Positions 1 to 14,400 of a stretch of DNA of 64,000 nt are shown one piece after another. The notes under the pieces were generated by a model that had not been told where the DNA came from, ran no database searches, and saw only the letters and a list, made by a program, of their open reading frames with translations. A program made the position numbers and the translations under genes. Position 1 is the stretch's first letter; every line of letters begins with the position of its first letter. The stretch is taken from positions 14,270,701 to 14,334,700 of the forward strand of contig OY540816.1 of the NCBI GenBank assembly GCA_961205875.1, read 5' to 3'. This DNA is from Sialis fuliginosa. Taxonomy: Eukaryota > Arthropoda > Insecta > Megaloptera > Sialidae.

Positions 1-1732
1 AAAAAGTTGTGTACCGCATGTAAATAAAATGTTATATAAAGTGTATTGTAAATAATATAATATGTTGATTTTATTCATGAAGAATTTTTATCAAAATTCA
101 ATAATAAATTTAATATTGGACGTCAGGATGTTTCTGAACATAATAAAAAAAATATTATACACCTATACTTTATATTTCGTATGATCAACAAACTTCGGAT
201 TCTGTAAAAGCAGGTCAAACTTTTATAAATGAAAAACACTTTTTCTACAGGATACCCTAGCATTTTTCTCACAATAGAAAAAAGTGGGGTCGTTATTTTT
301 CAATTGTCGACAAATTTTCAATACTCGTTTTAAAGCCAATAGTTTCTTGTTAGTTCTAATAAAAGGAAAAAAGAAGTAAGTATCTTTTTATTCCTATACA
401 TTGGTAAAAAGGTGGGTAGATAAAATCAATGATTCTAAATTCATAAGGATAAAATTTTAAGTAGATATAAAAGAAAAAGTGTATATTTTAAAAAATAAAT
501 AACTAAAGAAAATACGATCTGTTTAAAATTTTAAATTAATTTATTATGCAAAGATAATGATTTAAGTGAAGGATCATCAACCTTTCTTAATTGAAGAGGT
601 GTAGTTATAATTTATGGATGAACCGCACGCTGATCTCTAATTTACCTTATTTAATATACTAAGCTTCTGCGGTTATCCTTACTTATTTATTGACTTCTGG
701 ATATATGCTTTATCATTATGTATTCGACTAAATAAAATATACATATATATTAATACGTGAAAATCGAAAATTGTCATACATTTTTATTACTATTTATTAT
801 AAAAAGAGGAGAATGAACATATCATTCATATCATTTCAAAGGTACTGTGCCATAGATGTGCACAAAAAAATCATTTGTGTATATTGCCGTGTTAAATAAA
901 ATTAACATACATACATGATTTCATATTTGCATAGCAATACTCCTAGCGCCACCAAACGGAAAAAATAAATAGTTTTTGGTTTCTGTCAAACGTAGAGAAT
1001 GCATATAGAGATTTCAAAAATATATCTTACACTATTAACTTTAGGACTATCAAATGCCTTAAGACCGTCGAGACCCCCTTCCCCTATTATTAACAAATTA
1101 AAATTGATAAATTGACAAATAAGTTGAATAGTTAATATCTCAGCTTGATATTATTTCTTTCAGAACATGGAAGTTAAATTACAGAAATATTTATTGAATT
1201 TAATTTTGTTTATTGCTATACTAACTGCCTCATGTAGAGATAAATACAAATAAAAAACATGTATTCTATAACATATTTATTTAATTAAACAAAACTACAT
1301 TAAAACAAAATTTAACTTCATAACATAACAATACAAAACAACAAAATATCTCATTATACATTTCAGCAGCATTTTACCACTCAAAAAATTAGCATAAAAT
1401 TACCATGGGCTATCAGATTCCCCGATTTGAAAACGTATGTTCTAAAAATAAAAATACAATTCAACTTGTTTTCACATACAATTTTTTTATATTATATTAT
1501 ATACATATATTTACTCATTCGCTCGGATGCTTCAAGAATAAATTATACCTCATTCAGTGGTGCCAAAATAAACATTGTACGCGTGGTGACCATAGATAGA
1601 AAACAATTAACATTGCTTGTTGTCTCTGGTTCATTGTATGAATCAGGGTTTGCTAAAAAAAAATCCACCGGAAATTAATTGTTTTTTTTTTTTATAAGTT
1701 ATGCTTGAAAGTTTTTTTAGTTGTATTTGTTA
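1..1732. other. AT-rich sequence, no gene seen
   Basis: No coding exon, RNA gene or clear repeat could be supported here. The N-terminal part of the KIND gene could have an exon here, but I found none joining in phase to the exon at 2440. The short open frames near 1405-1678 are low-complexity and not protein-like. Confidence 0.5.
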
Positions 1733-2350
1733 TACAGTGTATTCCAATTTAACGTGGGAGTAATTAGAAGTGTTGTAGTAACCTTTGGTCAAATTTTACG
1801 ATCTGTCATTGGTGCATTTTGAAATGCCGCCACAAAATTTAATAAAATAGTCATTCGTATTTTGTTTTCAAATTTATATCTGCCAAAAAATATTATTATA
1901 ATTTTATCTAGGATGCTTACTTTAATTTCATGAATGCATTTTATTCTTTATTAAAGTTGAAAACAAAATACTGTTGATTAATTTAAATTTATCAGATAGT
2001 TTCGAGGCGGCATTTCAAAATGCACCAATCACACATCGTGAAATTTGACCAAAGGTTACTACAGCATTTCTAATTGTCCCCATGTTAAATTTCCTATGTC
2101 TAACGCCCGGTATTATCATGTTTAACTAGATGTTCTTTTAACTAACTGTCATATTATTAACAGAACCAAGCATAATACATTTAATTAAATGGATTTTAAA
2201 TTTTCTGAGTAATATTTTTACAAGGTATATTATGTATATTTTTCATTGTGAACCTAAATATTGATTAAAATTACGTTTGTAATATACAAAATTTAGGTTA
2301 AAGGAGCATTTAGCGCTAAAGGAGCTTTAAATTGGTTGGAATACACTGTA
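1733..2350. mobile_element. Tc1/mariner-like MITE with TA target duplication
   Basis: The left end TACAGTGTATTCCAA is mirrored by TTGGAATACACTGTA at the right end, and each end is flanked by TA (1731-1732 and 2351-2352). A second, longer inverted repeat lies inside: about 80 bases from 1756 to 1836 are mirrored at 2005-2087. No transposase frame is present, so it is non-autonomous. It ends about 90 bases before the first visible exon of the KIND-FERM-PDZ gene. The superfamily is inferred from the TA duplication and the terminal sequence only. Confidence 0.7.
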
Positions 2351-2439
2351 TATAGTTTAATTATTTAGACTTTTAGTGGATCATTCTAAAAATATAAATT
2401 ATTAGTTAAACACGTTTTATTTTTATTTTTTGCTTGCAG

Positions 2440-5400
2440 ACAGTGGTAACGTGGGTCGGTGTTTCCCGTTGGTGACTCCAGACACTCTGCTGATGACTTC
2501 CAGAGGACGCGTGATGCTCCCGGAGTCCCGCAGGTGTACCGGAGCGACCGCCCGGACCGTCTTCTTGGCCCCAGAGTATAGAACCGGGAAAATCTTCTCG
2601 GACACTGAATGTGAAAAGGTCAGTAGGGAGATAATGGACGTAAAAGTAAACACGAGTGTAGGAAAGTGGTTTAGAAATAGAGCGAATGCATTTACTAAAA
2701 ACGTAGAGTACACAATAACAATATATGGCACCTTGATCGTAACCGTAACGTTGGAATTATAGGTACTGTTTTATATTTTTTTCCAATTCTTAATAGCTAC
2801 TTAAAAAATTTGTGGTAGTACAAATATCTATAATAACCTCGATAACTCTGAAATTTGTCAGTATGTTTACGGGACACCATGTATATAGTATTTTATATCG
2901 TATGTCAATGTGGTATTATTTAAATCATGTAACCCTAATTAAATCAATGGAAACCATTATTGACAATCGCTTTGTTTCGTGATACACATTTTTGATAAAT
3001 TCATTTAATGTGATACAAAAATGTACTCGGTTTTGCGGTACCGATTTGCGCCTCATTATATTTGTTTACACTCATTAAATAGTTTATTAAAATTTTGTAC
3101 CAGCACAGTTTACATAACCAATAATGTCAATTATTAACGTTATTAAATATACTGATCAAATCGATATGCTAATTATTTCAATGTTTTTGTTAACACTGCA
3201 GATTTCGTTTTCGCTTATAGACATTCGTGTGCCTCATTGAACTACTGGTATATTATCGGAAGTGATAAAATTTTAATAATAATAAAGAAAAGCATTTATA
3301 GACCACTACAATTACTAAAATATTTTGTTGATGCAAATCTCGAGGTAATAAAGAATATCTGTACTTTGTACATATAAGAATCATTGTTTGAACAAATTAT
3401 AAATAAAGGCCAAAGTTTCATAAATAACATGTTTTACCTTTCACAACCTAAGTAGCGAGAACTAAGCAATATACGATACAATTTCCCAATACCTTTTTTG
3501 TAGAGCATAAAATTCTCTACAAAATAGTCAGCGAGGGCATATGTATAACTTTATAGTTTAGACGTAAGAAACATCTGAGTGCCCGCGTCAAAACGCCTGT
3601 TTTTCGCGTGACTCGCGAAATACATCGAGCGCATTTGACAATTGAAACAAACAATTTTAAAATTCACGAAAAATTCTGAAAAAATTCTTGTATTATCTAA
3701 ATCGCATATAGAATTTTTTAACATTTATTAGAAACTTTTTCATGCATTCTCAATTTGTAATGAATGTAAGTGTAAAAGTTGTATGTTTTTATTAACTTTC
3801 GTGTATTATAACAACAGTGTGCACTATTAATACTAAATTTTACTTCTTCTATATTTTTGTTTGCTCTATACGATGGAATATCATTTTTTACCTGTTTATA
3901 GTTAATTTTTTTATTTTTCACTTTAAAACTTAGGTGAAAACAAATTTATTTTCTTATAAATAATACAATTTTAGGTAAAAATAACAATGTTCCATCATGT
4001 AGAGCAGACAAAAATATATATGGAAATATGTATAGTATAATATATCAACATTTACATTTTCGTTCATAACAAATCGAAGAATGCATTAAAAACTGGAAAA
4101 TAAATTTTTAATACAAATAATTCTTTTTTTAATTAATCACTCGGAGCTGAACCGAAAACCAAAAAACCGTTATTTTTTCGGAACGAAAACCGGAACCGAA
4201 CCGAAATATATTTTTTTACTCGAACCGGAACGAAAAAAATAACGGTTCGAAGCCCTGATAAAAAATCTTAATGTGAACTATACTAGAAATATAAATAAAA
4301 CATTAGTCATAAGAAATCTCAACACAAGTCTTATTTAATAATAAAAATAAATAATATATAAAAGCATTGATATTAATAATCAAGTATTAACACCAGTAAA
4401 AATAATGAAAGTAGATTTGTAGCAATCGTATGTAAAAAAAAAAAATAATAAAAAACGAGAGGTCCCACCGAGATTTGAACTCGGATCGCTGGATTCAAAG
4501 TCCAGAGTGCTAACCATTACACCATGGGACCGCACGACGCCTGGCTCTAAATAACAATCATATTCGCACCATTTCACTGGTATCTTCGTTACGAACAGGT
4601 TTTCATTTAGAATTTAAGTTTTGTGGGCATACTAAAACACACGACATGTTCACAATCATGGGCGCCGGGAGGGGGGTGCAAGGAGGTGCACTTGCACCCC
4701 CCTGGCAAATTGGAAAACATATAATAAGTTATAAATGTGAAAATATAAAACTGAGGACCTTTTTTTTTTTTTTTAGTCGTGTCAGTTTCAAATTGTATAT
4801 ATATGAAAACTGAAGACCTTTTTTTTTACTGGTATTAACTTCTATGTGGAAGTTATCATTTTCGTAATCAATTTCACACACGTATCTTCGCATATTATTT
4901 TTTTTAATTGTACTTGAAAACCTTACAATCAGTTAAGATAAAGGCACCAGTTAAGGCCGCTATAAGAGCAAGTTTTCGATTTTTTTTTTTATTAATGGGC
5001 TTGTTTTTTGTAATTCTCATGAACTCATGTTACTAATAAAACAAGTAACTCTTTATTTAATCAATTTAATTACCAAAGTCACCAATATAGTTTGTTTTTT
5101 AAATTATAGCCTTTTATTTTGTTTATGTTTTTTCTCCAGTTTTGGATAAAGTAAAACCAGTAATGACAACGCAGTGATGGACACTTGCTAATGATTACAA
5201 AATGATAAGTACTACGACACAAAATATATATAAAAGAATCGTCAAATTTGAAACAATGTAAAGCAGTTGCTATGATAATAGAATAATTAATAAATAAATT
5301 ATACTAATAATTAGTTTAAATGTTCACCATTTTGACACCTATTGGCCGATATTTTATATTTTTTCTGATGGTTCTGCATCTGACATTTTTTTAACACTAA

Positions 5401-8400
5401 CTAATAATGTTGTGGGGGGGAGGGTCCCCTTCTCCTCAGTTTAGTTACTCATTTATTATAATTTTATTATTTTAAATCATTCTATATTTCTTATTATAAT
5501 GCATAACATGTTTTGGAAATACAAAATCCATAGATTAAAGAAGCATGTATTAAAACGTTTAATTCAACCTGAAGACGGTTCTGTTGTTGACGGTGCATTT
5601 GAGAAAATAATGCCTTTCTCAGCGAAACTGTCCTGAAGGTTTATGACGATAGCGCACCACATGCACAATAATTATTTTCACGTATTAAAATGTAAATTCT
5701 CGAATGTAGTAATTCCACAACTAATTCTAACATTACATTCTTGCCGCATATTGTGTTTACCGCCAGTTGATAATATATTCAAGCAGTAAAATGTGTCATA
5801 TGAAACGTATCATTTATAATTGATTGTTATTATTATTTTACAAACAATTAAATCCTGAGCATGGGCGATTGCAAAGGAGACAAACTGAGCACTTAAATAA
5901 ATTCGTAAAAAATAAAATTATCCAACAAAAGTTTATTGATATCATTATTTGTCTTCAAGTTTTCCCCCCTCCCAGTGGTGTAGCGAGGGAGGGGCAAGGG
6001 GGTCTATCATGTCCCGGACGCCACTTATAGAGGGGCGCTAAATGGCTCATAATCTTTTAAACCGCATAGAGCATATTTATAAAGAGCTAAATACCAGAAT
6101 ATGTAACTGAAGATTTTTTTTTTTTTTTTAGTCGTGGAAATATATTTAATAAATAAGGTTAGATAAAATTAAAACTGAAGACCTTTTTTTTTCAGATTTG
6201 CTATAAAATTATTATTGTTTTTTATTTTCTTAATTTTGGGGGCGCCAAAAAGATATCGTACCCCGGGCGCCAATTATGCTTGCTACGCCACTGCCCCCTC
6301 CTGGATCCACCACCCAATTTGACATCCAGTCTGCAGGGTCCTTGCAGATTGGGTCGTATATAGGCAAGTCGAAGCTATTATATATAAAAAAAACACTACT
6401 TACTATAACAGTACCCAATTTACCCTCACTCTACCTCCCTGCAAATTGGGTGGTGTATAGAAGCCTTAAGTCGACTAATGTTCAATATTATAATAAATTT
6501 GCTCTAGAACAAAAATAAAAAAGCAATATAAATGGCAGCCCATTGACAGCTGTAATCAATTGTATTATACAACTCAGCGATCTAAAAGCAGTTGTGATAA
6601 GCTCTATATTATTAATTGTATATTTATTACCACTGCTCTAAAATTCCAACCAAATTAATAACGATTTGACATTTCGCAGATAGCATTTACTTTGAGTTTA
6701 GTCTAGACTTCTAGAATGTAGAGCAAATTCTTTTTAATACCGAACATAATATTGGCAAGATAAAATGGTTATACTTGTAAAATTGAAAATATAATTTAAA
6801 ATATAAATATTACTTTATCGGAATAATTTTATTTACATTATGTTAATTAATATTTTAATTTTATTATGGAGATGTAAATATTATCTTTGTTTATTTTATT
6901 TCATGAAAGTATCAATTTTAATTAAATTTTATTGGGCCTTATATATACTTACACTTTTATTTGTTTAGTCTATAGAAGAGTACTTCGAGACAGAAAAACT
7001 CAAAGTTTGTGATGGGTTCGGTTTTGATTTCCGTTTATTAATAAGATAGATTTTAGATTATATTTTATAGTACAAATATTGCCCTTTTTAATGCACTACA
7101 ATTACAACATACATTTTTGTGTATCAGATCTTTTAAACCATTGAAAAGAAAAGCTCATATTATTAGTCTTATTAAAGACACGGGCACTGAACAAGTTATA
7201 CAAAATTTTCAATAACACACTCTAATAATTTATATTGGAGTGTAAAGTTATATTAAAAGACCGGCAAATATCAGCACCTTTTCTAAATCTTAGTTTTGAT
7301 AAAAAATAAAGTTGTTTAAAAAACTTGCTTGTTAAAATTAATAAATAAAAATTATTTATTGACAAACATTAGATAAAGATGAAATAATTGTGCGAGACAT
7401 ATTGACAAACTTTTTTTTCTGTATTTTTATTAGTAACCATACAATATATAAATAAAATTCTTAATTGACACTAAATTTAATCGGGACTAGAGCTGGGCGC
7501 GTGAGTAATTTTTGCTCACGATCACGCACGCTCACGAGAGAAAAAATTTTAGTCACGCCCGCTCACTCACGGTTACAAAAAAAGTATTCACGATCACGCA
7601 CGCTCACGAATACTATTTTTTTACTCACGCCCGATCACGCACGACGGGTCACGCGCGTGACCCGATTTAATATTAAATTTTGAAATGATGAAAATTAATG
7701 TTTTTACGTGCAATATATTGTGTGTATTTTATATTCAAATTATTTCTTCTAAACTGCATTCTAGTAAAAGAAATTACAAACAAAACAATAAGAAAATAAA
7801 GCTACAATGCATTTTTAAATCTTTTTTTGGTGTTCTGATATACATAGTTGGCAATACTAACCATGTGAAAGTGCTTCCTAAAATAACATTTATTTTTCAT
7901 ACTATATTTTTTAATGTCAAAATTCGTTTTAAAACATTATTATATTTATGCATTATTAGTTCAGATATTAAAAAAAGATCAAATAAGTTTATAAACAAAT
8001 TATCTTCAAAATATACTCACGAACTCACGCACGAGAAAAATGTACTCACGCACGGTCACGCCCGATTGTTTTAATTTGACTCACAATCACGCCCGCTCAC
8101 GATTCAATATTTGAAAATCGCTCACGTCACGTCGGGTCACGGCCGTGACCCAACGTGACCCGAAAAATTCACGGCCCGCGCCCAGCTCTAATCGGGACTA
8201 TAAAAGTTGATATTTTGAGTAAATTAAAAAGTAAAATAAATGAAAAATTTTTTTATAAAAAAATTCACACGAGACCAAAACTTTTTTCGGTCTCGGTTTC
8301 GTGTACGAGACTAGACTGAAACGAGGCCGACTTAATTTTTTACGATACAGTAATTATCATACAGATACAGATAGGTACGTTTACTTTTAAATAAGTATGT

Positions 8401-11400
8401 ATGTTTGCATTTTATTGAACATTATTTTGTACGAAGACAATTTTCAAATTCAATTGACTTTTTTTGTAGGTACATAATTACGTTCATGGATCATTTTTCT
8501 TGATATTGCAATTCGTTCTCTCTCTCTCTCTTAATGGTATTTTAATGCCTTTGACTTTCTCATCAATTTACAACGAACCTAATGAAAAACTGAAAATAAT
8601 TTAGAAAAAATTGATATTCAATATTCAGTGAAAAGTCGCGTTATGCATTTTAAATTTAATGAAAATAATGTAAATCTGTTTTTGTAAACAACTGCAAAGA
8701 CAGAACAAGAATAATATTTTATATACCTACTGATATTATGTATACTTTTAATAAAAAGATTAAATTTGTGTGGGTTTATCTGAATTAATCTTGAAACTAT
8801 ATAATACTAAAGACAACAATACAATTTTAAATTTTGGAGTAATAGGAAGGGTTTTCATAGAATTTGTATTTTTATTTTCATATCTAGGCATGTGGGGTAT
8901 CAAAATATAAATCTCAATCAGTAGAATTTGACTCTAACTAACTCAAAAATGGCGCGTGCAGGGGGCTCCAAGCAGTAATTTATTTTGTCTACCCCCCTCT
9001 AACTGCTGGCTCAAAAAATCTGAAAAATTGGTAATGAGGTTTTGGTGAGACTACCAACGACAAATACTAAAGTCAACAATATCATTTCAAATTTTGGAGA
9101 AATAAAGAGGGGCGTCATAGAATTTTTATTTTTTATTTTCATATCTAGGTATGTGGGGTGCCAAAATGTAGATCTCAATTAGTAGAATAGGATCTTATTT
9201 ATATATTTTTTTTTAACTCAAAAATGCACCTGTGTCCACATAGTACATAAATCGAAACCCTTATGGCATACATCTGTGTACGTCTTGATAGAATTTTTAT
9301 TAAATTAATTTCTATACCGTATTTTTAAAATTGAATTCCTTTTCAGATGTGGATCTACTCTCTAGGTGAAACCCTAACAAGTGCGGCTCTGGTCGGTCCG
9401 ACACGTAATGGATGCGCATCACCCCTGAGTCCACTCCTGTGCCGGGCCCTTGGGGCCATGACCAGACGTCCGCCGGCACGAAGAGCCACACTGATGTACC
9501 TCTTGGACGTAAGTAAATTGTATTATTTATTTTGTATGTACTATTTATAGAAAGGACTTATTTTAATCCTGGTGGAATTTTATATACGGTTAAAGCGTAC
9601 GGTTCTTTCGTATGACAATAAAAATGTTTGTGTGATGAAAAAATCAGGAACTGTTAATATTGGTTTTTTGTCATTATCTGGTTTATTTTTTTTGTATTCT
9701 GATTTTCATTATAAATAATTTACAGTGAATGAAATATTATTATATTCATTTGATACCCATATCAAGGGGGTTGTGACGGTAATTCGCTATCTTATGTGTG
9801 ACGAAACGTTGGGCGATAACACGACCAAATTGACACGGCTTATACCCAGAAACCAAGATCCATAGTTTAAATGTCCACTCTTTTGACACCTGTTGGCCGA
9901 CAGTTAAATGTATAGATTAATATTCAGAAATGGTAGTAATCAAATATCAACAAATATTTCTAATTTAGTACATTTAATTAAGGAATAGCCATTACTGGGG
10001 TCATATCCAAGACTGGTGCGAGTACCTTATGTATGTACAAAATAATATTATTTGATATAGGTAGGTACTACACATTTCGTGTTTTTACTTCTTCAATCTT
10101 GGTTTGCTCGAAAAAAATTAACAAGGCTACAGAAGCAAAGAATGTTATAATATAGACATTACTCATTTGATTTATGTTTTTTTTATATCCAACATCAATA
10201 AATTTAAATTTACTGTTCAAGTTTTAAAAGAACTACCCCATCGATACCAATAAAGAATACGATGGATTTATAGCTTATGTTTGAAAACCGCTCGTTCATT
10301 ACAAAAAAAATTAATAATCAACCTTTTAGCTGTTATTTAAACATTCAAAACCAATCCAGGACGTGTTGAATTCGTAATACCCCGAATATACAACATATAG
10401 AGAGAGGACCAAAATCTGCAGCGCGCCCTGTAGAGGAAATATGTTATTAAAGTAAACATACCGGCATCTGATCGGATCTAGAAGCTTTTGAATCTGTGTC
10501 ACGTGATGTAGACACAACCCTCCGCCTACTCGTCCTCTCTTTATTCACTCTGTAGCAGGTTCCATCAGTACGGACGGTTTTGCGATATCGTTATCACTGA
10601 AGTTACTATAACTCTGCCTTTTTGCTTCCTCACAATATCGAAGATACGAGAAGCTTTGTGATCGTTTTAGAATGATACAAAATTGATTTCAAAATTGTAA
10701 ATTGATCTTTCCGTTTCACGTCATGACAAACACTTTTCGTTCCGTGTCTGTCTGTCCGTCCGTCCGTGTTCTATCCCCTGAATCCTTGTCACACGCATAA
10801 CTCATGAACCACTGAACCGATATTATTGAAATTTGATCGGGTGGTTGGATCTGATTTGAAGGCGGTCTCATTTCAAAATTGTGTGAAAGGGAGAGGGCTG
10901 ACATCCAAAAATATTTATTTTTTCAAAATATCTCAAGAACAATACATGTTACATAAATTTTATAGGATATTTTTTGTAGAGCATTCAATTTCCTATAATA
11001 TACATAGGTCTACAACGTTAGTTGTAAAATATTTCCTTACAAAGATTTATCTCAATTTGCTTTTAAAAATCGTATTTTTTAACTTGATATTTATTTTTAA
11101 TGTTTTAACGTTTTAAATATCATTTTAACGTAGATTGAAATTGTCAAAAAATAAAAAATATTCGAAAAAATAATCAGATGTGTCTCGAACCAATATTTTT
11201 TAGTAAAACTGTGTAAAAATTAAATGGTTAACCAATGCTAGGCAATTTATCTGAGCACTTTATTGGTTTTTATATAAATTGTTCAATAATTAACTACCTT
11301 TGGTGAATTTAGCACGAGGAAGCACTGAGCATTTACTTGGCAGATGTTTTTTAGATATGCTTAAGATATTATGCATTAAAAAACTGTTTAGTTTGCATAT

Positions 11401-14400
11401 ATTGTTTATAAACGTACACATTTATATGTATGTAGGTACCTTTTGAAAAATGCTTTTCAGTATTTTATTAATTCTAAACTCTTTTTTTACACGGTAGATA
11501 AGTTTCAACGAAACTCGTGTAAAAAAACGCCGCTTGGCTTTCTTTTTATTAAGAAATCTGTTATCAGATGCTGGTTTTTGGTTTTTATTTCAAAATAGTT
11601 TAAAAAAAGACATTACAAAAACTATATATGTTACCGGCAATGTATGTAATTCAGGCATTCTATAGAATTCCTAGGAATTCTATAGAATGCCTGACGATTT
11701 CAGGCAAAGTATGAAATATTTGTTTAATAAAAATTTATTATATACTTTGCCTAGGCATTCTATAGAATCCCTAGGAATTCTATAGAATGCCAAGATAATA
11801 TTAGGAAATGTATGAAATAAAAGACAAAATGATATTAATAAAGCAGATAGGTATTATTTAATTAATTTTAAAAAGTCCAAATTCATATTATGTAAGATTT
11901 AGGTCTTTCATTGTTAAAATAACAAAACCACATAAATAATAGTATAACATTTGATATTTATTATAATAAATAAAATAAAATATTAGTTCAGACGCATATT
12001 AAGTATGATATAAAATTATTAAAATAAAAACCTTAGATATTATTTAAACATTCAATAACATATTAGTCTAGACGTCTATTAAGTAAGATTTAAGGCCCTT
12101 ACTGTTAAAATAACAAATTCACAGAAACAATTACGGAACCTTAAATATTATATAATCAATTCAGTTAAATATTTGTCCGGGCACGTATTAAGTGAGATCA
12201 CCCTATTTATGTTTTTATTTCATACATTGCCGACTATCAATTAGGTATTCTATAGAATGCCTAGGAAATGTATATAATTAAATTCATTTCATACACTGCC
12301 TGGTGATTTTAGGCATTCTATAGAATACCTAGGAATTCTATAGAATGCCGTATTTCATACATTGCCGGTAACATATATATTAAAACTGATTTTTATGCAA
12401 CCCTGACTGTGAATTGTTGTCCAAAGCGGTCCTGACGTCCGCGTCGAGACACATTGAGCTATAGAATATAGAGTGATTGTGAGAGCTCTGTAGAGAGTGG
12501 ATAGAGCGCCAGCTGTGCGCCACTGAAATGGATGCGACGTATACCCGCAGCTTTGCGTTTTCGACAATAAATTAATTACAGTATAATTGATATCGAATTT
12601 AGTGTGTACATCGCAAAAACAGTTCCGTCAATTGTAAACAACAACTAGCCCTTATCTGCTGTCTCTCTTTACCCACATCTCGCCATTTGGTGTCTCTTTC
12701 TGTTATATTTTTATATATAATATTGTCGGCGTATTTTGCTTTATTTCAAATAATTTGATGACGTAACAATCAAGTTTGTTTTATTTAGGTTTTTATAGAT
12801 TGACAACAGATATAAATACATATTTCATATTTATTTATTTTGTTTTATAAGTTTATATCTTTTTGATGTATTAATTAAATAATATTATTTATGTGTTTTT
12901 TTAAAGGTATAACTGATGTAAAACATTAATAAAATGACTTTTTAATTCGTATTTTATATTATAATTATTTATAGTTTTTAATGTATATTCAAGTACTTTT
13001 ATAAAAATATTTAAGTACATTTTTAGGGTTCCAAAGAAGCCCTATTAATCTCACTTTGTAATCCGTCCGTCCGTCCTTTTCAATCAAAACAAAATATCTT
13101 GTAAACTATATAAGCTAGCAATTTGAATTTTTTCCTGAACATGTAAAATGATGCCCTCTAGTAAAAAAAGTACTAATTTTTTGAAAAAATAATTTTTCAT
13201 GTATATAAAAGTACCGCCACACAAAAATCTTTAAGGACCACTGATATAGTTTTGTAGAAAAAGGATGACATATATTTTATTTTGGTTGATGAGTTTTATG
13301 AATCACCGATATATTAAATTAAAGGATATAAATAATTTTTCAAAGAAAAAAAATCATTATTTAAATTTGCTTCAAACACCACTGTAATAATTTTGGATTT
13401 ATATTTCGATCACGAGCCCATCTCTAACTAACTCCTCCCTCCCGGCCGCTAAAAATAGACATTTCGGAGATATTTTGATAAATAAACAAAACACAATATT
13501 TCGGATTTTTTTTTTCTTTATTTTTTTTCGCTGTTTGTTTCTTGCATCCCACACCGTGCTCAGATTGTTATTTATTTTTGTCTTTGTTTGCTCCGATCAA
13601 TTGGAAATAAAGATGGATGTTGTTGATTTATGGATGATTTACTTGTTACAAAAGATTAAAGATCATATTTGTAAACATGTAGGTATACTAGGTATAAGCT
13701 ATACGGTATTGTACGATTTTAAAAATGTCTTCTATTTATGTCACACTAGAACCACTTTATGAATTTTTAAATCATTTGTTAAAAAAAATGTATATTTTTT
13801 TGCTGATTTTGTTTTTAATCCATGAAAAATAGACATCCAACAAGGAAAAAAATTGTAATAGGTTAGGTTTTTGCATACACCTTAGTATTAGGGTTTTTAA
13901 TAACGTGTTATCGATTTGACTGCGGGGTCAAAATTTCGCGAAAACAGTATTTTACAAATAACTCTGGCCTAAACTATGAGACATCAAAATTATATACAGA
14001 GTGAGTCAGGTGGAACAATCTCGAACAGTTGATAGAGAAAACTATTTCAAGTAAAAAAGTTCATTAAAACATGGAACTCTGCGTTAGGGAGCTACAGACT
14101 CTACTACTTACATTACCTATGTTGGAACTAATACTTTATGAACTTTCCCAGCTAAAAAAAATCGTAAAATTAAAATAATTATGTAGGTACGTGTTATTAT
14201 ATTTGAAATTTGGTTTAAGGCCGATGTTAGTTCATTGTATTCGCGAAGAGAGAGTTTTAAACTTCTTGATGTGAAATTTGGCTAAAAATCTTAGAATTGC
14301 TGTAGGCAAAGTTAAGAATATTGTTTTGTATAATAATTAAGATGTATTTTATAAAATTAACTTACCTTGAATTAATTTTAAACCTAATGACTGAAACAAA

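Larger units (their letters stand above)
2619..9346 (+). other. Intron 1 of the KIND-FERM-PDZ gene (within the KIND domain)
   Basis: A 6.7-kb phase-0 intron, donor GTCAGT after ...ECEK and acceptor TTTTCAG before MWIYSLGE. It holds the antisense tRNA-Gln gene, a hAT end fragment, two complete hAT MITEs, a copy of the GGCACCAGT repeat and a tandem duplication, each listed separately. The segments 2763-4130 and 6300-7480 are AT-rich without recognisable content. Confidence 0.8.

Noticed and set aside
4380-4577. Open frame on the minus strand
   Set aside because: It reads through the tRNA-Gln gene; no protein is implied.
7465-8074. 72- and 129-codon frames
   Set aside because: They lie inside the hAT MITE; the first is made of translated CTCACG repeats and the second is low-complexity.
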